Origin: an uncultured Blautia sp.
GTDB lineage: Bacteria; Bacillota; Clostridia; Lachnospirales; Lachnospiraceae
NCBI GenBank assembly: GCA_937900135.1
Contig: CALCDJ010000051.1
Span: 1-27,639 of the forward strand
Direction: 5' to 3'
Length of the DNA: 27,639 bases
Each line of letters opens with the position of its first letter. The first letter of the stretch is position 1. This document shows, one piece after another, positions 15,905 to 22,657 of the stretch. The notes beneath the pieces are model-generated. The model was not told the origin of the DNA. It saw nothing but the letters and a program-made list of their open reading frames with translations, and ran no database searches. The position numbers and the translations under genes are program-made.

Positions 15905-15974
15905 AAAATGTTATTCCGGGCAAAAGCACACGTTAAGTACGTGTTATTCACGCTTTCACCTAGAATAACATTTT
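15905..15974 (-). terminator. 70-nt nested hairpin between jag and mnmE
   Basis: AAAATGTTATTC (15905-15916) and GAATAACATTTT (15963-15974) form a perfect 12-bp outer stem. Inside are AAAGC/GCTTT (15923-15927, 15952-15956) and ACACGT/ACGTGT (15928-15933, 15939-15944) with a 5-nt loop. The minus strand continues CATTTTTCTTTT, then the mnmE SD. It probably works as an intrinsic terminator after jag or an attenuator before mnmE, but the multi-tier structure is larger than a simple terminator needs. Confidence 0.6.
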
Positions 15975-15991
15975 ATTGAAATATCTGATAC

Positions 15992-16918
15992 TTAGTATCT
16001 TTTCAGTTTTACTACTACATGACGGTAAGGTTCTTCCCCTTCGCTAACCGTCTCTACAAACTTATTTCCCTGAAGAGCAGAATGAATAATTCTTCTCTCA
16101 TAAGGATTCATGGGCTCTAAAACCACTGGTTTTCTGGTCTTCTTTACCTTATAAGCAATGCCTCTTGCAAGGTTTTCCAGAGTTTCTTTTCTTCTTCTTC
16201 TGTAGTCCTCAGTATCCAGTTTTACGCGGATATAATTTTCTTTTCCTTTGTTTACCACAAGGCTTGTAAGGTACTGCAGAGAATCCAGTGTCTGTCCTCT
16301 TTTTCCAATGAGGATTCCCATATCTTCGCCTTCAAAATCTACTTCCAGACATCCGTCTGCGGTGTTGTATTTAGATGTGATTTCCACTTCTCCAAGATTC
16401 ATGGATGTGAATACGTCACGTAAAAATACCACAGCTCTCTCTTCAATTTCTTTGATCTCTTCTGGATCTGTAATAATTTCGATTGGCTTGGAAACCTTAA
16501 CAGGTTTCTCTTTCACCGGTTTTTCTTTTGGTGTCTGTTTTTCTTTTACAGGCTTTTCTTTGTTTTCCTTTACCGGTTTCTCTTTGGCTTTTTCTTTTAC
16601 CGGTTTGGAATGTTTTTCTTTTACTTCTTTTGTCTGTACCGGCTTAGGTGCAGGCTTCTTTTCTGCTGGTTTTTTCTCTTCCTTGATAGATTCAATCTTC
16701 ACTGCGTCAACCAGCTCTTCAATCTCTTTTTCTTCAGAAACGGTTTCCAGTTTGCGGACCTTGATGATTGCCGGCTTGCTGCCAATTCCGAAAAAACCGG
16801 AGCTTCCTTCTGTGATTACCTGAATATCCAACTGGTCACTGGATGTACCAAGTTCGATACATGCTTTGGTAATTGCTTCGCTTTTCGTTTTTGCTGAAAA
16901 CTGAATATAATCCTCCAT
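15992..16918 (-). CDS. jag: RNA-binding protein Jag / KhpB (SpoIIIJ-associated)
   Basis: This KH-R3H RNA-binding protein is encoded beside yidC in most Firmicutes; with KhpA it affects cell division and envelope growth. It is 308 aa: a Jag-N domain at 1-50 (FGIGSKPAIIKVRK), a very long K/E/P-rich linker at about 68-145 with repeated KPVKE units, a KH domain with GILIGKRGQTLDSLQYL, and a C-terminal R3H domain (NPYERRIIHSALQ). Family members in Bacillus are near 200 aa, so the linker explains the extra length. I chose the second of two adjacent ATGs (16918), 6 bases after GGAGGGG. The gene follows yidC by about 20 bases. Confidence 0.92.
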   Translation of the reverse strand: MEDYIQFSAKTKSEAITKACIELGTSSDQLDIQVITEGSSGFFGIGSKPAIIKVRKLETVSEEKEIEELVDAVKIESIKEEKKPAEKKPAPKPVQTKEVKEKHSKPVKEKAKEKPVKENKEKPVKEKQTPKEKPVKEKPVKVSKPIEIITDPEEIKEIEERAVVFLRDVFTSMNLGEVEITSKYNTADGCLEVDFEGEDMGILIGKRGQTLDSLQYLTSLVVNKGKENYIRVKLDTEDYRRRRKETLENLARGIAYKVKKTRKPVVLEPMNPYERRIIHSALQGNKFVETVSEGEEPYRHVVVKLKRY

Positions 16919-16940
16919 CATGAACCCCTCCGTTCCTCAA

Positions 16941-18227
16941 TTACTTCTTCTTGTTTCTTTCGTCAAAGTCTCTTACCATATTTGCTCTGGCTGTAATACT
17001 TCCTGGCTTTGCATTGGTTGCATTACGGTAGGATTCTTCTACTTTCTTTGCCCGGTCACTTGCATCTTTATCTGTCTTTGCAGCATTGATATTCTTTACA
17101 TTCTGATGCGCCTGATTGGTGATTTTCTGAGGTGGAAGTCCCGCTTTTTCACGTTTCTTCTCAATCTTTTTCATATTTTCATTGATTAACTCGTTAATGT
17201 CGATCTTGTCCATATGGCGATTGATGATCAACTGCTGCGCACTTCTAACCAACGCACTGGCGATCCAGTAAATACCAAGACCTACCGGGAATGTAAAACA
17301 AAATACTGCAGACATGATCGGCATGATCATGTTCATGGTTTTCATGGAATTCATCATTGCATTCTGCTCGCCTTCCGGCTGTGCTGCCTGAGGCATAAGC
17401 TTTAAGTTCAGCACCTGTGTTGCCCATGCAAGAAGAGGAATCAGAAGTGCCACTACTGCCAAAAGAATCGCTCCTCCTGCAAATGCAGCTTTGATATAGT
17501 TTAATGGCTGCTCTGCAATGTTCAGTCCGAAGAAGCCCTGCATCTGAGAAATTTCTGCTGCTGTATTGTTAATTACATCAGAAAATCCGGAAAACTGATC
17601 CATAGAAGCCAGTTCTTTCCACTGATTCGGAGACAATGCATATAAGAAGTCAATGACAGAGTTTGTCGTTGCCTTTCCGCCTTCCATGAAAAGACGAACT
17701 CTTGTCATCTTGTTGTCGGTAATAAAACTCTGGATCAGATCGGTATAACCGCCTACTGCTACGATCTTATCCACAAGACCTGTAAAGATCACTTTTACAC
17801 TGTTTACATATGCTGGAATGTTATAAATAACCTGCCACAATGCCATCAAAATAGGCATCTGAATCGCAAGCTGAACACAGCTTCCTGTTGGGGAAACACC
17901 GTACTTCTGATATACGGCCTGTGTTTCTTCCTGCATTTTCATCATTGAGTTCTGATCTCTTTTTCCCTGATACTTCTTCTGAATCTTCTGAAGTTCAGGC
18001 TGCATGATCGCACTTAATTTTGAGAACTTCTGCTGCTTGATCTGCAGCGGTGTCATAAGAGCAAAAATCAGGATACTGAAAACAATAATACAAAGACCTA
18101 AGTTCTGGATTCCGAATAATCCGTCTAATACTTTGTAAATTCCATTCATGATCCATCCCATGACAGATGCGATCTGTCCAATGATAGGGATGCTGCTCTT
18201 TGTTGCTAAAATCATTTCCAAGTCCAT
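16941..18227 (-). CDS. yidC: membrane protein insertase YidC/Oxa1 family
   Basis: This insertase places proteins in the cytoplasmic membrane, alone or with Sec. It is 428 aa with five or six membrane segments: an N-terminal one at about 12-38, one at 44-62, and three more near 120-145, 270-290 and 320-345. Conserved features are QPELQKIQKKY, the coiled cytoplasmic hairpin, QMPILMALWQVIYN and the final FPVGLGIYWIASALVRSAQQ. A basic tail follows. No lipobox or signal peptide is present, unlike SpoIIIJ of Bacillus. By alignment from memory, the usual groove arginine is Phe55 here. AGGAGG lies only 2 bases from the ATG at 18227, which is close; M5 at 18215 is the alternative. Confidence 0.94.
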   Translation of the reverse strand: MDLEMILATKSSIPIIGQIASVMGWIMNGIYKVLDGLFGIQNLGLCIIVFSILIFALMTPLQIKQQKFSKLSAIMQPELQKIQKKYQGKRDQNSMMKMQEETQAVYQKYGVSPTGSCVQLAIQMPILMALWQVIYNIPAYVNSVKVIFTGLVDKIVAVGGYTDLIQSFITDNKMTRVRLFMEGGKATTNSVIDFLYALSPNQWKELASMDQFSGFSDVINNTAAEISQMQGFFGLNIAEQPLNYIKAAFAGGAILLAVVALLIPLLAWATQVLNLKLMPQAAQPEGEQNAMMNSMKTMNMIMPIMSAVFCFTFPVGLGIYWIASALVRSAQQLIINRHMDKIDINELINENMKKIEKKREKAGLPPQKITNQAHQNVKNINAAKTDKDASDRAKKVEESYRNATNAKPGSITARANMVRDFDERNKKK

Positions 18228-18283
18228 TTCCTCCTAAAATCCTGATCTGACAGAATTTAGACAAATCTCTTTTTTTCCTGTCT

Positions 18284-18496
18284 TTATGGTACAGGGTCAT
18301 AACCTCCATGGGAAAAAGGATTGCACCTCAGAATTCTCCATACTGCGAGCAACCCACCCTTTAACGCACCATATTTTTGAATCGCTTCTAAACCATATTG
18401 AGAACATGTGGGAATATAAGGACATTTTGTTCTCTTCATCGGCGAAATATAAATCTGATAGAGGCGAATTATCTTAATCAGAAATTTTTTCATCAT
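18284..18496 (-). CDS. yidD: membrane protein insertion efficiency factor YidD
   Basis: YidD is a small membrane-associated protein that aids YidC-dependent insertion. It is 70 aa with the family core: FLIKIIRLYQIYISP, the Cys-containing PTCSQYGLEAIQKYG, and RILRCNPFSHGGYDPVP. Those cysteines and the GGxDP motif are typical. Its start at 18496 overlaps the rnpA 3' end by 23 bases. AGGTGAT is 4 bases upstream; a second ATG at 18493 and a GTG at 18505 are alternatives. Confidence 0.93.
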   Translation of the reverse strand: MMKKFLIKIIRLYQIYISPMKRTKCPYIPTCSQYGLEAIQKYGALKGGLLAVWRILRCNPFSHGGYDPVP

Positions 18497-18836
18497 TGTT
18501 ATCACCTGTAATGTGATGTCTGCCCGCCAGATGCATCAGTGCACTTTCGATTTCTGCGAAAGTTCTTCCCTTTGCCGATGGGCGCGCGATCACAACAATA
18601 TCCAAATCACTGTTAAACTGTAACTCATTTAATCGATAACTCTCTCTGATCAGTCTGGTGACTCTGTGGCGTACCACACTATTCCCTACTTTTTTGCTTA
18701 CTGATATTCCCAGACGATTCTTCTTGTACTGGTTCTCCAGCACATACATCACCAGATACCGATTTGCCTGTGATGTTCCATTTTTATAGACCTGTTGAAA
18801 ATCTTTGTTTTTCTTTAAGGACTCTGAGTATTTCAT
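18474..18836 (-). CDS. rnpA: ribonuclease P protein component
   Basis: RnpA is the protein subunit of RNase P, which removes 5' leaders from tRNA precursors. It is 120 aa, usual length. The signature region is NRLGISVSKKVGNSVVRHRV followed by TRLIRESYR; the family's RNR motif reads RHR here. The ATG at 18836 has AAGGAGG 8 bases upstream; an upstream ATG at 18878 would start inside the hairpin. The gene follows rpmH with 61 bases between, and a hairpin sits in that gap. Its 3' end overlaps yidD. Confidence 0.95.
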   Translation of the reverse strand: MKYSESLKKNKDFQQVYKNGTSQANRYLVMYVLENQYKKNRLGISVSKKVGNSVVRHRVTRLIRESYRLNELQFNSDLDIVVIARPSAKGRTFAEIESALMHLAGRHHITGDNNDEKISD

Positions 18837-18868
18837 CAAAGAATCCTCCTTCTTTTTACATTTACAAT

Positions 18869-18894
18869 AAAAGACCACATAAATGCGGTCTTTT
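18869..18894 (-). terminator. hairpin between rpmH and rnpA
   Basis: AAAAGACC (18869-18876) pairs with GGTCTTTT (18887-18894), and the stem continues inward to a loop of about 4 nt. It lies 3 bases after the rpmH stop. The minus strand runs GGTCTTTTATTG, so it can act as a leaky terminator lowering rnpA output relative to L34. Confidence 0.7.
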
Positions 18895-18897
18895 ATC

Positions 18898-19032
18898 TTA
18901 TGCTGATAACTGTTTTCTTCCTTTTAATCTTCTGGCAGCTAAAACTTTACGTCCGCCTTTAGTGCTCATACGAGCTCTGAATCCGTGAACTTTCGCTCTG
19001 GATCTTTTCTTTGGCTGAAATGTCATTTTCAT
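18898..19032 (-). CDS. rpmH: 50S ribosomal protein L34
   Basis: A 44-residue, highly basic protein beginning MKMTFQPKKRSRAKVHGF and ending LAARRLKGRKQLSA, the standard L34 sequence. It is part of the large ribosomal subunit. AAAGGAGGTG lies 8 bases upstream of the ATG at 19032. It starts the leftward cluster beside oriC, as in nearly all Firmicutes. The gene is small but unambiguous. Confidence 0.98.
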   Translation of the reverse strand: MKMTFQPKKRSRAKVHGFRARMSTKGGRKVLAARRLKGRKQLSA

Positions 19033-19094
19033 AGGTAAGGCACCTCCTTTATCTATTCTCGGTCATTTAACTATCCTATTAGAACATCATTTCA

Positions 19095-19123
19095 ATTATA
19101 TTCATAAAGTACCGGTTCGTCAA
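19095..19123 (-). promoter_or_regulatory. rpmH promoter
   Basis: On the minus strand TTGACG (19123-19118) and TATAAT (19100-19095) are 17 bp apart, nearly consensus sigma-A. The start would be near 19088, about 55 bases before the ATG. It lies about 70 bases from the first DnaA boxes, so origin-bound DnaA could affect it. Confidence 0.8.
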
Positions 19124-19191
19124 GTAAAAGTTCATAAAAAACTTCGACGGTATTTGTTGGTATGTGGAATGTTTTTATGGTTTACGTAAGA

Positions 19192-19439
19192 TTATCCACA
19201 ATTTGTGGATAACTTGTGGATAACTTGTGGAATATCTTGAAAAATATCCACTTTTGCCTACCTATTTTTGCACATGATGTCGAAAAAAGCCTTTATCTGA
19301 GCCATTTCGACACGTGGATTATTTTTTTTACAGTTTTCCACTCTTTAAACATATATTTCCTATGTTATGTAAACCCTTTGGGCGCTATCCACCGCTTTCC
19401 ACATAAATTCATACCTTATCCACATAAAATTGTGGGTAA
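19192..19439. other. oriC, upstream DnaA-box cluster
   Basis: Consensus DnaA boxes (TTATCCACA) are at 19192-19200, 19416-19424 and, inverted as TGTGGATAA, at 19204-19212 and 19215-19223. One- or two-mismatch boxes are at 19226-19234 (TGTGGAATA), 19385-19393, 19395-19403 (CTTTCCACA) and 19431-19439 (TGTGGGTAA). Together with the cluster after dnaA this forms a bipartite origin like that of B. subtilis. Confidence 0.9.
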
Positions 19440-19465
19440 TTATTACGAAGCCCCGCATTTTTCCA

Positions 19466-19499
19466 TTGCTAATTGCGATTATTTATTATAATATATAAA
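19466..19499 (+). promoter_or_regulatory. probable dnaA promoter region
   Basis: The A+T-rich stretch holds TATAAT at 19487-19492 and overlapping TAATAT at 19489-19494. TTGCTA at 19466-19471 is 17 bp from the latter. The exact -35/-10 pair is uncertain. It lies just downstream of the last DnaA-like box (19431), so DnaA autoregulation is likely. Confidence 0.5.
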
Positions 19500-19541
19500 A
19501 GGATATCTATGCCCTTATGGGGTATTATTTCAGCTAAAGCT

Positions 19542-19576
19542 GACTCGAATCCCGCATCAGAACTCGCGGGGCAGTC
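19542..19576 (+). promoter_or_regulatory. hairpin in the dnaA 5' leader
   Basis: CCCGC (19551-19555) pairs with GCGGG (19566-19570), with outer GACT/AGTC (19542-19545, 19573-19576). No U-tract follows, so it is not a terminator. It would lie in the predicted leader of about 140 nt and could affect stability or translation of dnaA mRNA. Confidence 0.4.
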
Positions 19577-19639
19577 TTGAATTTAGATGATTTTCTACTT
19601 ATTAATATTAAGAAGCAAAATAAACCAGGAGAGACAAAC

Positions 19640-20998
19640 ATGAACAAAGTAATAGAAAAATGGGACGAAATTTTGAAAATCGTCAAAGAGGAACATGATG
19701 TATCTGATGTTTCCTTTAATACCTGGCTTAAGCCGTTAAAAATTCATAAGGTTGAGGAACATGTTGTCACCATTATTGTCCCTACAGAACAGGTAGGTCT
19801 GAACTATGTGAGTAAAAAATTTAAGCTGATTTTTCAGGTGACCATCAGTGAAGTGGCGGGAATTGATGATTGTGAAGTCCGTTTTATTCTGCCGGAGGAT
19901 GTACCCAAGGATGAAACAACTTCCTATAATAATAAACCTTCTCAGGATACCCGCTGCGAAGAAGCCCATTTAAATCCAAAGTACACTTTTGACACCTTTG
20001 TGGTTGGCAGCAATAATAAATTTGCCCAGGCAGCCGCACTGGCTGTGGCCGAATCTCCTGGAGACAGCTATAATCCTCTGTTTATTTACGGAGGAGCCGG
20101 ACTTGGAAAAACTCACTTAATGCATTCCATTGCCCATTTTATTATTGAACATGACAAAAACAGCAAAATTCTTTATGTTACCAGTGAAGAATTTACCAAT
20201 GAACTGATTGACACCATTCGTAACGGAAATAATACCGCTATGGCCAAATTCCGTGAAAAATACAGAAACATTGACGTTCTTCTGGTAGACGATATCCAGT
20301 TTATTATAGGAAAGGAATCCACACAGGAAGAATTTTTCCACACCTTTAACAGTCTTCACAGTGCGAAAAAACAGATTATCATATCTTCTGATAAACCGCC
20401 AAAAGATATGGAAATTCTGGAAGAACGTATCCGTTCCCGTTTTGAATGGGGTCTTATTGCGGATATTACACTTCCGGATTACGAAACACGAATGGCAATT
20501 CTTCACAAAAAAGAGGAGATGGATGGCTATAACATTAATGAAGAAGTCATCAAATACATTGCCAACAACATCAAATCCAATATCCGTGAGCTGGAAGGTG
20601 CCTTTAATAAGGTAATGGCTTTTGCCAAACTGGAGCAAAGAGAGGTTTCACTGGAACTGGCAGAACAGGCTTTGAAGGATATTATTTCTCCGGATGAAAA
20701 AAAGGTGATCACGCCTGAATACATCATTTCCGTTGTTTCAGAACACTATAATGTGACTCCTAACGACTTATCCGGCAATAAACGAAATTCAAAAATTGTT
20801 GTTCCACGCCAGGTAGCCATGTATTTATGCAGGGATCTTATTGATACCTCTTTAAAAACCATTGGAAAATGCCTTGGAAATCGTGACCATACCACTGTTA
20901 TGCATGGCATCGAAAAAATCGAAAGAGAAATGGAAACCAACGATAATCTGAAAAATACCGTTGATATTCTTAAGAAAAAAATTAATCCACAAGGGTAA
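19640..20998 (+). CDS. dnaA: chromosomal replication initiator protein DnaA
   Basis: DnaA binds DnaA boxes, melts oriC and loads the replicative helicase. It is 452 aa: domain I at 1-85 (SFNTWLKPLKIHKVEE), a short linker domain II, the AAA+ domain III with Walker A GGAGLGKT (151-158) and Walker B VLLVDD (213-218), and the DNA-binding domain IV ending in the signature LGNRDHTTVMHGIEKIE. I chose the ATG at 19640, with AGGAGAG about 6 bases upstream. A TTG at 19577 would add 21 residues unlike the family and has no SD. DnaA boxes flank the gene on both sides. Confidence 0.98.
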   Translation: MNKVIEKWDEILKIVKEEHDVSDVSFNTWLKPLKIHKVEEHVVTIIVPTEQVGLNYVSKKFKLIFQVTISEVAGIDDCEVRFILPEDVPKDETTSYNNKPSQDTRCEEAHLNPKYTFDTFVVGSNNKFAQAAALAVAESPGDSYNPLFIYGGAGLGKTHLMHSIAHFIIEHDKNSKILYVTSEEFTNELIDTIRNGNNTAMAKFREKYRNIDVLLVDDIQFIIGKESTQEEFFHTFNSLHSAKKQIIISSDKPPKDMEILEERIRSRFEWGLIADITLPDYETRMAILHKKEEMDGYNINEEVIKYIANNIKSNIRELEGAFNKVMAFAKLEQREVSLELAEQALKDIISPDEKKVITPEYIISVVSEHYNVTPNDLSGNKRNSKIVVPRQVAMYLCRDLIDTSLKTIGKCLGNRDHTTVMHGIEKIEREMETNDNLKNTVDILKKKINPQG

Positions 20999-21140
20999 CC
21001 CTTTTTTTCCACATTCCCTGTGGATTAATCATAAAATAATGTGCATTGATGTGTATAACTTTTTTTCAAAATTTGCCCTTTGTGGATTTACACAAGTTAT
21101 ACACACAATTAAAGTGCAACTTTACACGAAGTTATCCATA
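20983..21140. other. oriC, downstream DnaA-box cluster in the dnaA-dnaN gap
   Basis: Near-consensus boxes are at 20983-20991 (TAATCCACA, inside the dnaA end), 21005-21013, 21019-21027 (TGTGGATTA), 21050-21058 (TGTGTATAA), 21081-21089 (TGTGGATTT), 21097-21105 (TTATACACA) and 21132-21140 (TTATCCATA). None is a perfect TTATCCACA, unlike the upstream cluster. In B. subtilis the unwinding element lies after the equivalent boxes. Confidence 0.8.
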
Positions 21141-21196
21141 CCCGAAACCCCTTTATTTACTGGCTTTAAGTAAGTTTTTCACAAATTCACACCCCC

Positions 21197-21246
21197 TACG
21201 GCGGTTACGGCGGATTTCTTCTTAATTTTATTCTATAAAAAAACCA
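21197..21246. other. candidate unwinding region: G+C tandem repeat followed by A+T-rich tract
   Basis: TACGGCGG occurs twice in tandem (21197-21204 and 21206-21213), followed by a roughly 30-bp A+T-rich tract. A G+C-rich segment followed by A+T-rich DNA beside DnaA boxes recalls the Bacillus unwinding element, but I do not see clear DnaA-trio repeats, so the assignment is tentative. Confidence 0.35.
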
Positions 21247-21264
21247 CATCACCCAAGAAGGGAG

Positions 21265-21273
21265 TTATACACA
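21265..21273 (+). promoter_or_regulatory. DnaA-like box overlapping the dnaN ribosome binding region
   Basis: TTATACACA, identical to the box at 21097, lies between the dnaN SD-like AAGAAGGGAG and its ATG at 21276. A bound DnaA could influence dnaN expression. Confidence 0.4.
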
Positions 21274-21275
21274 CC

Positions 21276-22391
21276 ATGAAAATCATTTGTTCCAAAAACA
21301 GCTTACTCAAAAGCGTGAACATATCACTGAAAGCAGTTCCTTCCAAAACGACTATGCCAATTCTGGAATGCATTTTGATTGATGCCACTACCAACCAGAT
21401 TAAATTTACAACCAATGATATGGAACTTGGAATTGAAACCATCGTTGATGGACAGATCATCGAAAAAGGAATGATTGCATTGGATGCAAAAATTTTCTAT
21501 GAGATTATTCGAAGACTTCCGGATAATGATGTGACCATAAAAACGGATGAAAAATTTACTGCATTGATTACCTGTGAGAAAGCAAAATTCAATATTCCTG
21601 GTAAATCGGGTGACGATTTTGCTTATCTCCCCATTATCGAGCGGGAGGAAGCACTTACTCTCTCTCAATATACTCTGAAAGAGATGATTCGTCAGACAAT
21701 ATTCTCAATTGCAGTCAACGAAAACAACAAATTAATGACTGGCGAGCTGTTTGAAATCAAGGATAATTGTCTGAAAATTGTTTCTCTCGATGGACACCGT
21801 ATTGCTATTCGTAAAATGCCTCTGAAAAAAGAATATGCAGACCGTAAGCTGGTGGTTCCTGGAAAAACCTTAAATGAGATCAGTAAAATTCTGTCCGGAG
21901 AAGTGGATGACCAGGTAAGTATTTACTTTACAAAAAATCATATCCTGTTTGAGTTCGATCAGACAATGGTAGTTTCCAGACTGATTGAAGGGGAGTATTT
22001 CAGAATTGATCAGATGCTTTCCAGCGATTATGAAACAAAACTGTCAATTAACAAGAAAGAATTTCTGGATTGTATTGACAGAGCCACCCTTCTGGTGAGA
22101 GAGGGAGACAAAAAACCAATCATCATTCATATTACAGATAACAATATGGAACTGAAGATTGATTCTGCAATGGGTTCCATGAATGAAGATATTGATATTG
22201 AAAAAGAGGGAAAAGATATTCTTATTGGCTTTAATCCCAAATTCCTTATCGATGCGCTGAAGGTAATTGATGATGAAGTTATCACCATTTATCTGGTGAA
22301 CCCCAAAGCGCCATGTTTCATCAGGGATGAAGAAGAATCTTATACTTACCTGATTCTTCCAGTCAATATCAACCAGAATCAGGACAGATAA
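21276..22391 (+). CDS. dnaN: DNA polymerase III beta subunit (sliding clamp)
   Basis: DnaN is the ring-shaped clamp that tethers polymerase III to DNA. At 371 aa it has normal length and three repeated clamp domains. It begins MKIICSKNSLLKSVNISLKA; typical features include PSKTTMPILECILIDA, LVVPGKTLNEISKIL and the C-terminal LILPVNINQ. The SD AAGAAGGGAG is a rather long 11 bases from the ATG at 21276. It heads the dnaN-S4-recF run, with 13 bases to the S4 gene. Confidence 0.97.
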   Translation: MKIICSKNSLLKSVNISLKAVPSKTTMPILECILIDATTNQIKFTTNDMELGIETIVDGQIIEKGMIALDAKIFYEIIRRLPDNDVTIKTDEKFTALITCEKAKFNIPGKSGDDFAYLPIIEREEALTLSQYTLKEMIRQTIFSIAVNENNKLMTGELFEIKDNCLKIVSLDGHRIAIRKMPLKKEYADRKLVVPGKTLNEISKILSGEVDDQVSIYFTKNHILFEFDQTMVVSRLIEGEYFRIDQMLSSDYETKLSINKKEFLDCIDRATLLVREGDKKPIIIHITDNNMELKIDSAMGSMNEDIDIEKEGKDILIGFNPKFLIDALKVIDDEVITIYLVNPKAPCFIRDEEESYTYLILPVNINQNQDR

Positions 22392-22404
22392 GGGAGGCGA
22401 AGAT

Positions 22405-22611
22405 ATGGAGATTACAATAAAGGATGAATTTATCAAACTGGGACAGGCATTGAAGCTTTCTGGTCTTGTAGAGGATGGCGTAGAGGCAAAGTATGCTATT
22501 TTGGATGGGCTTGTGAAGGTAAACGGAGAAGTAGACCTCCGAAGAGGAAGAAAACTTTATGAGGGAGATGTCATTTCTTATGAGGGAGAGGAGATCCAGG
22601 TGATCCGCTGA
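22405..22611 (+). CDS. yaaA: S4-domain RNA-binding protein YaaA
   Basis: A 68-residue protein made almost entirely of one S4 RNA-binding domain: FIKLGQALKLSGLVEDG, then GLVKVNGEVDLRRGRKLYEGD. In Bacillus the homologous yaaA lies between dnaN and recF, and a role in 50S assembly has been proposed. The SD GGGAGG is about 7 bases from the ATG. It is cotranscribed with dnaN and lies 46 bases before recF. Confidence 0.93.
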   Translation: MEITIKDEFIKLGQALKLSGLVEDGVEAKYAILDGLVKVNGEVDLRRGRKLYEGDVISYEGEEIQVIR

Positions 22612-22657
22612 TCTTCATCCTGTATTTGTCGCAGAGAATGCGGCGGAAGGGTAACAC

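Noticed and set aside
16501..16680. Repetitive K/E/P codons in jag considered as a DNA repeat or CRISPR-like array
   Set aside because: The repeats are short, irregular and in frame, and encode a protein linker; there are no unique spacers.
19577..19639. Longer dnaA reading from a TTG at 19577
   Set aside because: It has no SD, adds 21 residues unlike DnaA, and overlaps the leader hairpin; the ATG at 19640 has AGGAGAG.
20117..20638. 173-codon minus-strand ORF inside dnaA
   Set aside because: It is antisense to the AAA+ domain of dnaA and has no support of its own.
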